Assembly (NCBI RefSeq): GCF_019209835.1
Contig: NZ_JAHUTS010000004.1
Coordinates: forward strand, 283,471-347,470
Reading direction: 5' to 3'
From: Enterovibrio paralichthyis
GTDB lineage: Bacteria > Pseudomonadota > Gammaproteobacteria > Enterobacterales > Vibrionaceae
DNA: 64,000 nt
Each line of letters opens with the position of its first letter. Position 1 is the stretch's first letter. A program made the position numbers and the translations under genes. Shown piece after piece: positions 35,994 through 43,472 of this stretch. The notes beneath the pieces are model-generated. The model was not told where the DNA came from. It did no database searches and worked only from the letters and a program-made list of their open reading frames with translations.

Positions 35994-36797
35994 ATGACAA
36001 CATACATCGTTGACGATAAATCAGCCGCATGCGATTCAATGTGGTCAGATCCGGATGGTGTACGGTGTGATGTTCCGATAAACAAGTACTTATACATTGA
36101 TCAACCTATTGATGGCGTTGATTTACAGCCTTGCTTGATCTTATATAGTGGCGATTATGAGCAACTAGTTTTAAATCAATCTTTTAAGCTTGGGATGATA
36201 AATATCGATCAGTATACAGTTGCCGTCGACAATTATCGTAAGCTTGGTAGAGGCTCACTCAGTTACGTATCTGTGTCGTTGGATCAATGGACTCCTGACC
36301 GTTTTAACTGCCAAAGTGAACTGGGTGTTCTGTTTGACGGAAGTGGTGGGGGCATGGCTTTTACGCACTATCGAGATAACTACTGTGTTAAAAGAGCCGT
36401 TGAACATGCGATTGAGAATGACCCCAAGTCTGACCATGAAATTAATTATTTCTATAGGGCTTTGGCTGGAAGCTTAGTTTGTGAATCTTTTGCGCCACTT
36501 GATGTTGATATGTATAATGAGATTTATAAGCATACTGAGGAACTGCACCAAGCGTTGCAGTCTGGAGAAATGGGAGTAGGTATGAACAAGTTAAGATATG
36601 CTGGCTGCTCGACATCACCCGCTGTGGAAGCACAGTCATTCTCTACTAGCCATTTGTTAGACCAGCAAGTTAAAGAGTTGGCTAAGAATAAAAAGTTAAA
36701 GCAACAATTGTTGGAATCTAACGTCACACCTATCAAAACTAAGAAGATCACTCCAAAGAAGATGGACTCTTCAGCGTTTAGTTTTTCTATTGTTTAG
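35994..36797 (+). CDS. Proteasome-beta/HslV-like Ntn-hydrolase candidate (cargo)
   Basis: 267 aa. After Met1 the chain reads TTYIVDDKSAACDS, like the mature N-terminus of HslV/proteasome beta (TT-x-V...ADxx). D14 and K31 lie near the positions of the conserved Asp17 and Lys33. A GSGGGMAFTHY segment followed by an amphipathic helix (KRAVEHAIENDPKSDHEINYF) mirrors the GSGG...A block of beta subunits. The last 70 residues are basic. It lies about 200 bp after the large NTPase on the same strand. The fold assignment is my inference from pattern. Confidence 0.55.
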   Translation: MTTYIVDDKSAACDSMWSDPDGVRCDVPINKYLYIDQPIDGVDLQPCLILYSGDYEQLVLNQSFKLGMINIDQYTVAVDNYRKLGRGSLSYVSVSLDQWTPDRFNCQSELGVLFDGSGGGMAFTHYRDNYCVKRAVEHAIENDPKSDHEINYFYRALAGSLVCESFAPLDVDMYNEIYKHTEELHQALQSGEMGVGMNKLRYAGCSTSPAVEAQSFSTSHLLDQQVKELAKNKKLKQQLLESNVTPIKTKKITPKKMDSSAFSFSIV

Positions 36798-36806
36798 ACT
36801 GATAAT

Positions 36807-36833
36807 ATGAAGCCATGCTAAATGTGGCTTCAT
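36807..36833 (+). terminator. Hairpin after the Ntn-hydrolase-like gene
   Basis: ATGAAGCCA...TGGCTTCAT, 9-bp stem, 10 bases after the stop; no long T-run. Confidence 0.5.
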
Positions 36834-37005
36834 ACGCAGTTACTCACTTCACGCATCCGGATATCCTTCCTTCTCAAGTTCGTAAAAGTTGACGTCTTAT
36901 TGTTATAGGCTTAATTGCAAGGTAACAGTATATGGCAACCTATCGTTACTCTTCCATAATGCGTTGAATATATGGGATATTTATCTTTTGTGGTTGTAAC
37001 AACTA

Positions 37006-37031
37006 AAACGCCACCTTCGGGTGGCGTTTTT
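37006..37031 (+). terminator. Intrinsic terminator near the distal transposon end
   Basis: AAACGCCACC-TTCG-GGTGGCGTTTTT, strong UUCG hairpin with a T-run on both strands' logic; it may block transcription between cargo and host DNA. Confidence 0.85.
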
Positions 37032-37190
37032 ATGCACGACACTGTTCTTGGCGTGCAGCCTTCTGGTCGTAGGGCGTGTGCTGTTGGGTAAGTGCCTACT
37101 CGTATCAGATTCTACTACTGTTACTTCCAGAAGTGTCTGAAACTTTCTTTCAAGGGAAAAACTGCGAAAGCTGCAGTGTCACGAAAATCT

Positions 37191-37292
37191 CAACATATGG
37201 TTGTTTTTGGCTAATTCAACTTATGGTTGTATTTGTCGTAAGGCTATGAAATTAATGGTTATTTATGTTTACAACTTATGGTTGTATCAACA
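37191..37292. promoter_or_regulatory. Distal transposon end with four TnsB-binding repeats
   Basis: Cores TATGGTTGT at 37196, 37222 and 37278 and a variant AATGGTTAT at 37253, all in one orientation and inverted relative to the direct repeats at the other end. The element ends in ...TATCAACA. Confidence 0.85.
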
Positions 37293-37297
37293 CGCCG
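37293..37297. repeat. Right target-site duplication CGCCG
   Basis: Exact copy of 14253-14257, directly after the ACA terminus. Confidence 0.95.
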
Positions 37298-37840
37298 ATA
37301 ATTCAACCATAAAGTAACAATACCTCTATAACCAACTGAATTTTATTAATATTCTTGTTTGGTAAAGAGGTATTTTTTTATCTATTCCTGACTGACCCCA
37401 AAATTTCCTCATTGCCTTCTTTTCATATTGCTGTTCCCGGTAACAAATAGTTCGTTCGAATTTCCCGACCCGACAAGCCATCGTTTTTCCCATCGCTGCT
37501 TTCAAATTGCTCTGACACTAAAACGCACTTTCCCCGCTGCAATGAGGTTAGTTGCACATATTTTGAATGGGTGTCAGGTAATCGAGATGAAAGGGCTTTG
37601 ATTATTGATAAAAATTATTTTTACATTACATTAATAAAAAGAAATTATTTTCAATATAGTCAACATCTCGATTCCTCAGCTTTTTGTATCACTTGAGGAG
37701 TGCTTAAAAATGCCCACAGCGGTAGGTGGGGAAAAGCCCATCAAACAATATGGGCAAATTGGTGGCAAAGACCATGATTTCGTCTGTAGGAGATGCAGTG
37801 AATGACTTGTTGATGCCGCACTCTACTAAAGGGAGAAAAC
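37298..37840. other. Host intergenic region between the att site and nanH
   Basis: No gene. AATACCTCTATAACCAAC (37319 on) and GTTTGGTAAAGAGGTATT with a following T-run form a terminator (37319-37379), probably the original guaC terminator displaced by the transposon. The AT-rich region 37590-37660 may hold the nanH promoter. Confidence 0.55.
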
Positions 37841-40183
37841 ATGAAATTCAGGAAAACAAAGCTCATGTCATTGATGGTGGCGGCCTGGTGTAGTTCATCA
37901 CTGGTCAATGCTGAGCTTTTTGAATTTATAGCAACGTCAGACCCTCAAAAGGATCAGCCCTCTGAGCAAGGGTGGGTTGATGACCACAGTGCAAGCGGCA
38001 GTGGCAGTTTATCGACCAGTGAAGGCTTTCCGGCTTGGATAGCTCAAGGCGTGAATGGGCGGGCGCAGTGGAAATCGACACTGTCAGCCGACCAGAACAG
38101 TCGCGCTTCCAGCTATGGGTGGCGCTTAACGACTGACATGAAAATGATCAGTGGTGGCTATATCACCAACTACTATGCCAACGGTACAAACCGTGTTTTG
38201 CCCATACTCTCACTGGATAGCAATGGGGATTTGGGCGTCCAGTTTGAAGGGCAGAGTGGACGCACCATTCTTGCAACAGGGGATGCCGCCACCGCTTACC
38301 ATAAATATGAAGTTGTTTATCACCCGGGTGATACGCCCACGGCCAGTTTCTACTTTGATGGCAAACTGATTAAGGATCAGATCACGCCACGTGCTACCTC
38401 ACAAAACATGATTGTTTGGGGCAATGGCTCCTCGCATACTAATGGTGTCGCAGCCTATCGAGATGTGCAGTTTGAAGTGCAGGGTGATGTCATTTTCTTT
38501 GGCCCAGACAGAATTCCGTCCGTCGTTGCGAGTACGGTGACGCCGGGGGTTGTTACTGCTTTTGCGGAAAAACGTGTCGGTGGTGGAGACCCTGGCTCAA
38601 CAAATAACACCAACGACATTCTCACCAGGGTATCAAAAGACGGAGGTGTTACCTGGAATGCGGAATTAAACCTCACAGAGCAGATTAATGTGAGCGATGA
38701 GTTTGATTTTTCTGACCCGCGTCCGGTCTACGACCCGTCAACAGACAGTGTATTGGTATCTTATGTCCGATGGCCAACGGGGGCGGCGCAAAATGGAGAT
38801 GCGATCAGATCTTGGATGCCAAGCGGTGTGTTTTACAGTACCTATGACATTGCGTCTGAGAACTGGCAGGCACCTGTCGAGATTACCAATCAGGTAAAAG
38901 AGCGAAGCTTCCAGATTGCGGGTTGGAGCGGGGCTGAAACCTATCGACGCAGCGCCAATCTGGACAGCACAAAGGATTGGCAACTGGACACGACACTAAG
39001 GATCTACAACGGCGGTTCAAACCGGGTTCAGGTGTCAGATGGAGGTCGTTTGTTTTCCATGACACTGAGCATCAATGCGGCAGGCGACCTGATTGCAGAG
39101 CTCAATGGTGACACCACGCCTGTTACGATAGCGGCTCACGGTGATGACGCCCATGGATTCCATCAATATCAGTGGCAGTATGATGCGGTAGGTAAAGTGG
39201 TTTCCCTTTGGGTTGACAGCGTACAGATTGCCTCCTGGCAAGGGGAAGCGTCATCAAGTAACCAAATTGAGTTCGGGAATGCCGACACGGCCATTGATGG
39301 ACGAATTCACGTGCAGGATCTGACGCTGACCCAGCAAGGGCAATCCCTAGTCAGCTTTGATGCTTACAATTTGGCCCAGCAAAACCCTGCTACGACAGAG
39401 ACAGATCTGCAAAGACTGGGTTGGACTAAGGTGAAATCCGGCAACACGATGAGTTTTTATGGAAACTCCAGTGTTAATCCGGGGCCTGGTCACGGTATCC
39501 GTTTGTCCCACCAGCAAAATATTCTCGGTAACCACAACGGCCGCTTGATTTATCCGGCGATTACGCTAGACCGCTACTTCCTCAACGTGATGTCTGTCTA
39601 TAGCGATGATGGTGGCTTGAATTGGCATACAGGGGCAAACCTCCCACTGCCGTATCGTTGGAAAACCAGTACCTCACTTGAAACGCTTGAGCCAAGCGAG
39701 TCTGACTTGGTTGAGCTGGACAATGGAAACCTGTTGCTGACGGCGCGCCTTGATTTTAACAATGTTGTCGATGGCGTGAACTACACCCGACGTCAGCAGT
39801 TTTTGAGTGAAGATGGCGGGGAAACCTGGAAGCTGCTTGCAGGCAACAATGCCAGCGTATTCAGCAATATGAGTGCGGGAGCAGTGGATGCTTCAATCAC
39901 CCGGTTCAGGGAAGCGGACGGTACGGGTTATCTACTCTTCACCAACCCTCAAGGTGAGCCTGCAGGTGCAAACGCCAGACAAGATCTGGGGCTTTGGTTT
40001 AGCTTTGATGAAGGACAGAGCTGGAAAGGTCCTATCCAGTTGGTGGAAGGTGCTTCATCTTATTCCGATATTTATCAGTTAGATGATGAAACGGCCATTG
40101 TGATTTTGGAAACGAATAGCTCGAACATGCGGATCCTCCGTGTTCCGGTAACCTTGTTAAAACAAAAAGCACTGGCGCTCTGA
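37841..40183 (+). CDS. nanH: Sialidase NanH
   Basis: A 780-aa secreted neuraminidase releasing sialic acid from glycoconjugates. Signal peptide MKFRKTKLMSLMVAAWCSSSLVNA. Layout as in V. cholerae NanH: an N-terminal lectin domain (YGWRLTTDMK, YFDGKLI, MIVWGNGSS), the six-bladed propeller starting at the RIP motif (PDRIPSVVA) with Asp boxes (SKDGGVTWN, SDDGGLNWH, SEDGGETWK, SFDEGQSWK), and a second lectin domain inserted at about 340-510. Close similarity runs the whole length. AAGGGAGAAAAC precedes ATG. No sialic acid uptake or catabolic genes are adjacent. Confidence 0.95.
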   Translation: MKFRKTKLMSLMVAAWCSSSLVNAELFEFIATSDPQKDQPSEQGWVDDHSASGSGSLSTSEGFPAWIAQGVNGRAQWKSTLSADQNSRASSYGWRLTTDMKMISGGYITNYYANGTNRVLPILSLDSNGDLGVQFEGQSGRTILATGDAATAYHKYEVVYHPGDTPTASFYFDGKLIKDQITPRATSQNMIVWGNGSSHTNGVAAYRDVQFEVQGDVIFFGPDRIPSVVASTVTPGVVTAFAEKRVGGGDPGSTNNTNDILTRVSKDGGVTWNAELNLTEQINVSDEFDFSDPRPVYDPSTDSVLVSYVRWPTGAAQNGDAIRSWMPSGVFYSTYDIASENWQAPVEITNQVKERSFQIAGWSGAETYRRSANLDSTKDWQLDTTLRIYNGGSNRVQVSDGGRLFSMTLSINAAGDLIAELNGDTTPVTIAAHGDDAHGFHQYQWQYDAVGKVVSLWVDSVQIASWQGEASSSNQIEFGNADTAIDGRIHVQDLTLTQQGQSLVSFDAYNLAQQNPATTETDLQRLGWTKVKSGNTMSFYGNSSVNPGPGHGIRLSHQQNILGNHNGRLIYPAITLDRYFLNVMSVYSDDGGLNWHTGANLPLPYRWKTSTSLETLEPSESDLVELDNGNLLLTARLDFNNVVDGVNYTRRQQFLSEDGGETWKLLAGNNASVFSNMSAGAVDASITRFREADGTGYLLFTNPQGEPAGANARQDLGLWFSFDEGQSWKGPIQLVEGASSYSDIYQLDDETAIVILETNSSNMRILRVPVTLLKQKALAL

Positions 40184-40207
40184 GTATGCTGACTTTGAAT
40201 CGCTGAT

Positions 40208-40240
40208 AAAAAGCCAGATCCGGTTGGATCTGGCTTTTGC
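40208..40240 (+). terminator. Terminator after nanH
   Basis: AAAGCCAGATCC-GGTT-GGATCTGGCTTTT, long perfect stem; it can also serve the convergent gene. Confidence 0.88.
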
Positions 40241-40250
40241 CGTTCTGGTG

Positions 40251-40529
40251 CTAAGACTTCTTTTTCTTTTTGCTCATTTTCTTCGCTTTTTTGATCGCGC
40301 TTTTCTTTGATGCTTTCTTCTTTGCCACTTCCAGGGATTGCGCTTCTTTTAGCTTTTTCCTTGCTTCTTTCAGTTTCTTGCCTGCCCGTTTCTCACTTTC
40401 TTCTGCGTCTCTGACCGCTTCCGTCGCGCGCTTCAGTTGCTCTTTCGCGGTTGTAGCAAGGTCTGACGCGGACTTGGCTTCTTCGTAACGCTGTTGCACT
40501 TTGAGCTGCAATTTTGCGATGTTTCCCAT
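40251..40529 (-). CDS. Lysine-rich coiled-coil small protein
   Basis: 92 aa: an amphipathic helix with heptads (LQLKVQQRYEEAKSASDLATTAKEQLKRATEAVRDAEE) turning into a very basic tail (KKASKKSAIKKAKKMSKKKKKS). GGGAGGGAGT before ATG is a strong ribosome site. It starts 40 bp after ppk2 and is probably co-transcribed. The basic tail could bind polyphosphate, nucleic acid or PPK2; this is inference. Confidence 0.7.
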   Translation of the reverse strand: MGNIAKLQLKVQQRYEEAKSASDLATTAKEQLKRATEAVRDAEESEKRAGKKLKEARKKLKEAQSLEVAKKKASKKSAIKKAKKMSKKKKKS

Positions 40530-40569
40530 ACTCCCTCCCTGGGTTATTCAGTGGTGTACCTTTGGCTCA

Positions 40570-41436
40570 CTAAGGGTTTTTCACCACCAAGGTGTCGACA
40601 GAATCTACAACTTCATGATCTTTCCCGGGGTAATCAAGCTGGCTCAGGAAATGGCGCATACAATTGAGGCGGCCACGCTTTTTATCGTCAGACAGAATCA
40701 CAGTCCAGGGCGCATCCTTGGTGTGGGTATGGAACATCATAGTATTTTTGGCTTTGGTGTAGTCGTCCCATTTTGACAACGATGCGAGATCGACCGGGCT
40801 CAACTTCCACTGTTTGAGGGGATCGGTCTGGCGTGATTTGAAGCGGCGGAATTGCTCTTCGCGGCTGACAGAAAACCAGTATTTGAACAGCTTGATACCG
40901 CTGTTTGTCCACATACGTTCAAGCTCTGGTGCCTGACGCAGAAATTCCAGGTATTCGTTGTCATCGCAAAATCCCATGACCTTTTCCACTCCGGCGCGGT
41001 TATACCAGGAGCGGTCAAAAAGGATGATTTCGCCTTTGGTGGGCAGGTGTTCAATGTAACGCTGGAAATACCACTGATTGCGCTCTCTGGCCGTCGGCTT
41101 TTCCAGAGCGATCACGTGGGCACCACGGGGGTTGAGATGTTCCATAAAGCGCTTGATGGTTCCGCCTTTACCTGCAGCATCACGCCCTTCAAAAACAATC
41201 ATGATGCGTTGGTTGGTTTCTTTCACCCAGCCCTGCATCTTGAGCAGTTCTATCTGTAATTCGTGTTTGTGCTTTTCGTAGTCGACAACGTTGATTTTCT
41301 TCGTGTAGGGATACTTTCCATCCGCATTCCATGCCAGTTGTTTGGATTTTTTGTTGAGGTCGAAATTGAGCGATGGAGCGTTGTTGTTTGCTTTTTTTGA
41401 TGCACTTCCAGTGCCGATCTGAATGGCCTGACTCAT
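40570..41436 (-). CDS. ppk2: Polyphosphate kinase 2
   Basis: A 288-aa PPK2 that transfers phosphate between polyphosphate and nucleoside diphosphates. Walker A FEGRDAAGKGGTIKRF, Walker B and lid motifs FDRSWYNRAGVE, and the KLFKYWFSVSREEQFRRF and SPVDLASLSKWDDYTKAK segments match the single-domain class. The ATG at 41436 follows AAGGAGG and is preferred over the upstream GTG/ATG frame. It is divergent from the LysR gene and heads a likely two-gene operon. Confidence 0.93.
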   Translation of the reverse strand: MSQAIQIGTGSASKKANNNAPSLNFDLNKKSKQLAWNADGKYPYTKKINVVDYEKHKHELQIELLKMQGWVKETNQRIMIVFEGRDAAGKGGTIKRFMEHLNPRGAHVIALEKPTARERNQWYFQRYIEHLPTKGEIILFDRSWYNRAGVEKVMGFCDDNEYLEFLRQAPELERMWTNSGIKLFKYWFSVSREEQFRRFKSRQTDPLKQWKLSPVDLASLSKWDDYTKAKNTMMFHTHTKDAPWTVILSDDKKRGRLNCMRHFLSQLDYPGKDHEVVDSVDTLVVKNP

Positions 41437-41591
41437 CGCGATTCCCTCCTTGTTCCTATCAGGGCTTGCGATTGCAATCATCCTGATTTTCTAACTATTG
41501 AGAATGTTATTAATAGGTTTAATTATGCAATAGTCAGGGATGTAACTTAAATGTTATTAAATTATGAGTTCAATAACGAAAAGCTATTCAT

Positions 41592-42479
41592 ATGAATCTG
41601 ACACAGCTGAAACTGTTCAACGAACTGGCGAGAGAACTGAGCTTTGTTAAGGTTGCCAAACTTAACCACATCAGCCAACCCGCTGTGAGCGTGCATATCA
41701 AAAAACTGGAACATGCGCTCGGACAACAGTTGTTATCCCGCACTTCCCAGACCACCCAGCTCACACCGGAAGGGGTTCTAATTCTGGAGGATGTGAAAGA
41801 AATTCTCCGGCTGTGTGAAAACATCAAAGTTCGCTCCAATTTCCATCAGGGCATCATGGAGGGGCATGTTCGTGTAGCGGCCATTCACAGCGTTGGCATG
41901 TATGAAATCGGCGACTTTCTGGCGTCGTTTATGAAAGCCTTTCCCAATATCCGGGTGCATTTGGAGTATCGTCACAGCGAGGAAATTTACGAACATATCC
42001 AAAAAGAGAAAATAGACGTGGGCATTGTTGCTTATCCGCAAAAAAGACCCACGATTGAAGCCTTGCCATTTTCCGAAGACCAGCTGGTGTTGATCACGGG
42101 ACCCCGACACCGTCTTGCCCACAAAAAATCCATCTCACTGTCCTATATCGAGGATGAGCCTTTCATTGCTTTTGGAGAGGGGATCCCGACCCGTGTCGCG
42201 ATTGACGCTTTGCTGGATCAACATGGTGTTGAAGTGGACATCCGCATGACTCACAACAATATCTATACACTCAAAAAAGCCGTTGAGGCTGAAGTCGGGA
42301 TCGCCATTGTTCCTGCCGCCACCGTGAGCGAGGAAGTTGAGCGAGGGACACTCAAGCGCATCAAACTTAATTGTGATGGTACGAAACGCCCGATTTCGGT
42401 TATCCGGCATGCCAGAAGAAAAGGAAGTGCACCGGTAAACTTGTTCATTGAGCGGTTGTTGGCTTTCTCCCGCACCTAG
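41592..42479 (+). CDS. LysR-family transcriptional regulator
   Basis: A 295-aa LTTR: N-terminal winged HTH (MNLTQLKLFNELARELSFVKVAKLNHISQPAVSVHIKKLEHALGQQLLSRTS) and a periplasmic-binding-like effector domain (VRVAAIHSVGMYEIGDFL, VDVGIVAYP). It is transcribed away from ppk2 with 155 bp between, the usual arrangement for a LysR protein controlling its neighbour. The effector cannot be read from the sequence; the CysB/CbbR-type half is the closest in style. Confidence 0.88.
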   Translation: MNLTQLKLFNELARELSFVKVAKLNHISQPAVSVHIKKLEHALGQQLLSRTSQTTQLTPEGVLILEDVKEILRLCENIKVRSNFHQGIMEGHVRVAAIHSVGMYEIGDFLASFMKAFPNIRVHLEYRHSEEIYEHIQKEKIDVGIVAYPQKRPTIEALPFSEDQLVLITGPRHRLAHKKSISLSYIEDEPFIAFGEGIPTRVAIDALLDQHGVEVDIRMTHNNIYTLKKAVEAEVGIAIVPAATVSEEVERGTLKRIKLNCDGTKRPISVIRHARRKGSAPVNLFIERLLAFSRT

Positions 42480-42589
42480 AAAATATCCTAGGAATCAACC
42501 GTAAAGCGCGATGACTCGCATTCGGTGAGTTCGTCTTGGCATTTGCTTCGATTGCGCTTAACGTTAGGTGGGCAATCAAGGAGAGAGTA

Positions 42590-43354
42590 ATGTCAGAGTG
42601 TGATCAGGTAATTCAGGCGCTGAAAAAGCAGCTGAAGGCGCGGGGTGTGAACTATCAGGATGTGGCGAAAGCACTCGACCTGAGTGAAGGCTCAGTAAAG
42701 CGGCTTTTGGCCAATGGCGGGAGCATGAGCCTGGAGCGGCTTTCGGCGGTATGTGGCCTGATAGATCTGGAAATGACGGCACTGTTCAAACTGGCAGAAG
42801 AAGAAAGCCAGAGCCTCTCTTCTCTGACCTGGGAGCAGGAAGAACAGCTTGTTGCAGACAGAGCATTACTGCTGGTGGCAGTCTGCATTACCAACGGATA
42901 TCGATTTGAACAAATCCTGGGACAATATAACCTCACTGAACATCAACTTATCCAAAAGCTTGCCCATCTTGATCGCATCAAAGTGATCGAATTGATGCCT
43001 GAGAACCGGATCAAACTGAAGATTTCGCCTTCGTTCTCCTGGATCGCCGGAGGTCCTATCCAGCAGTTTTTCCAGCAGCAGGTGATCAAAACCTTCTTTC
43101 GTACTCACTTCTCTAAAGATGATGAGAAGCTGGTGATGTCAACCGGACTCATGTCGTTGCCGACCAACTACAAATTCCAGCAGCGTATCCAGCGGTTGGT
43201 GAAAGAGTTTTATGAGTCGTGCAACAGTGACAGCGACTTGGCGATGCAGGAACGTCACGGCACTTCTATGGTCATTGCGCTGCGCCGATGGACATTCCCA
43301 CTGTTTGACGATTACGAATCCGGGGATGAGTCACCCAAAAGTCACGCTGTATAG
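42590..43354 (+). CDS. Xre-type regulator with long C-terminal domain
   Basis: 254 aa. HTH near the N-terminus (VNYQDVAKALDLSEGSVKRLLANGGSMSLERLSAVCGLI), then a 190-residue domain (LTEHQLIQKLAHLDRIKVIELMPENRIKLKISPSFSW, RLVKEFYESC) seen in a group of gammaproteobacterial HTH regulators of unknown signal. The ATG at 42590 follows AAGGAGAGAGTA. It precedes the VIT/VWA gene on the same strand by 118 bp. Confidence 0.85.
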   Translation: MSECDQVIQALKKQLKARGVNYQDVAKALDLSEGSVKRLLANGGSMSLERLSAVCGLIDLEMTALFKLAEEESQSLSSLTWEQEEQLVADRALLLVAVCITNGYRFEQILGQYNLTEHQLIQKLAHLDRIKVIELMPENRIKLKISPSFSWIAGGPIQQFFQQQVIKTFFRTHFSKDDEKLVMSTGLMSLPTNYKFQQRIQRLVKEFYESCNSDSDLAMQERHGTSMVIALRRWTFPLFDDYESGDESPKSHAV

Positions 43355-43472
43355 CACCGTCAGTATCATCATTTGCCACTTTGCTTGATGGGCTTTGTGG
43401 CAACTAAGCCTTGGGGCAACCTACTGAGCAACGGGAGAAACACTTCTCCAAATTCAGAAGGTAAAGGAGGCA

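Larger units (their letters stand above)
14258..37292 (+). mobile_element. Tn7-like type I-F3 CRISPR-associated transposon, 23,035 bp
   Basis: A complete element with TGT/ACA termini, TnsB-binding repeats at both ends and CGCCG duplications on both sides. Transposition genes tnsABC lie at the guaC-proximal end. tniQ-cas8/5-cas7-cas6 and a short array lie on the other strand in the middle, with an isolated guaC-targeting guide and an Xre regulator. Cas1 and the Cas2-3 nuclease are absent, so the system guides insertion but cannot cut targets or acquire spacers. The cargo fills 17.9-23.9 kb and 29.3-36.8 kb. It is visibly more AT-rich than the flanking chromosome. All core genes are intact, so the element may be active. 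Confidence 0.96.

Noticed and set aside
37298..37316. A TnsB-like core (CAACCATA) just outside the right transposon end
   Set aside because: It lies beyond the exact CGCCG duplication, has no TGT/ACA terminus and occurs once only; probably chance, though a relic of an earlier occupant cannot be excluded.
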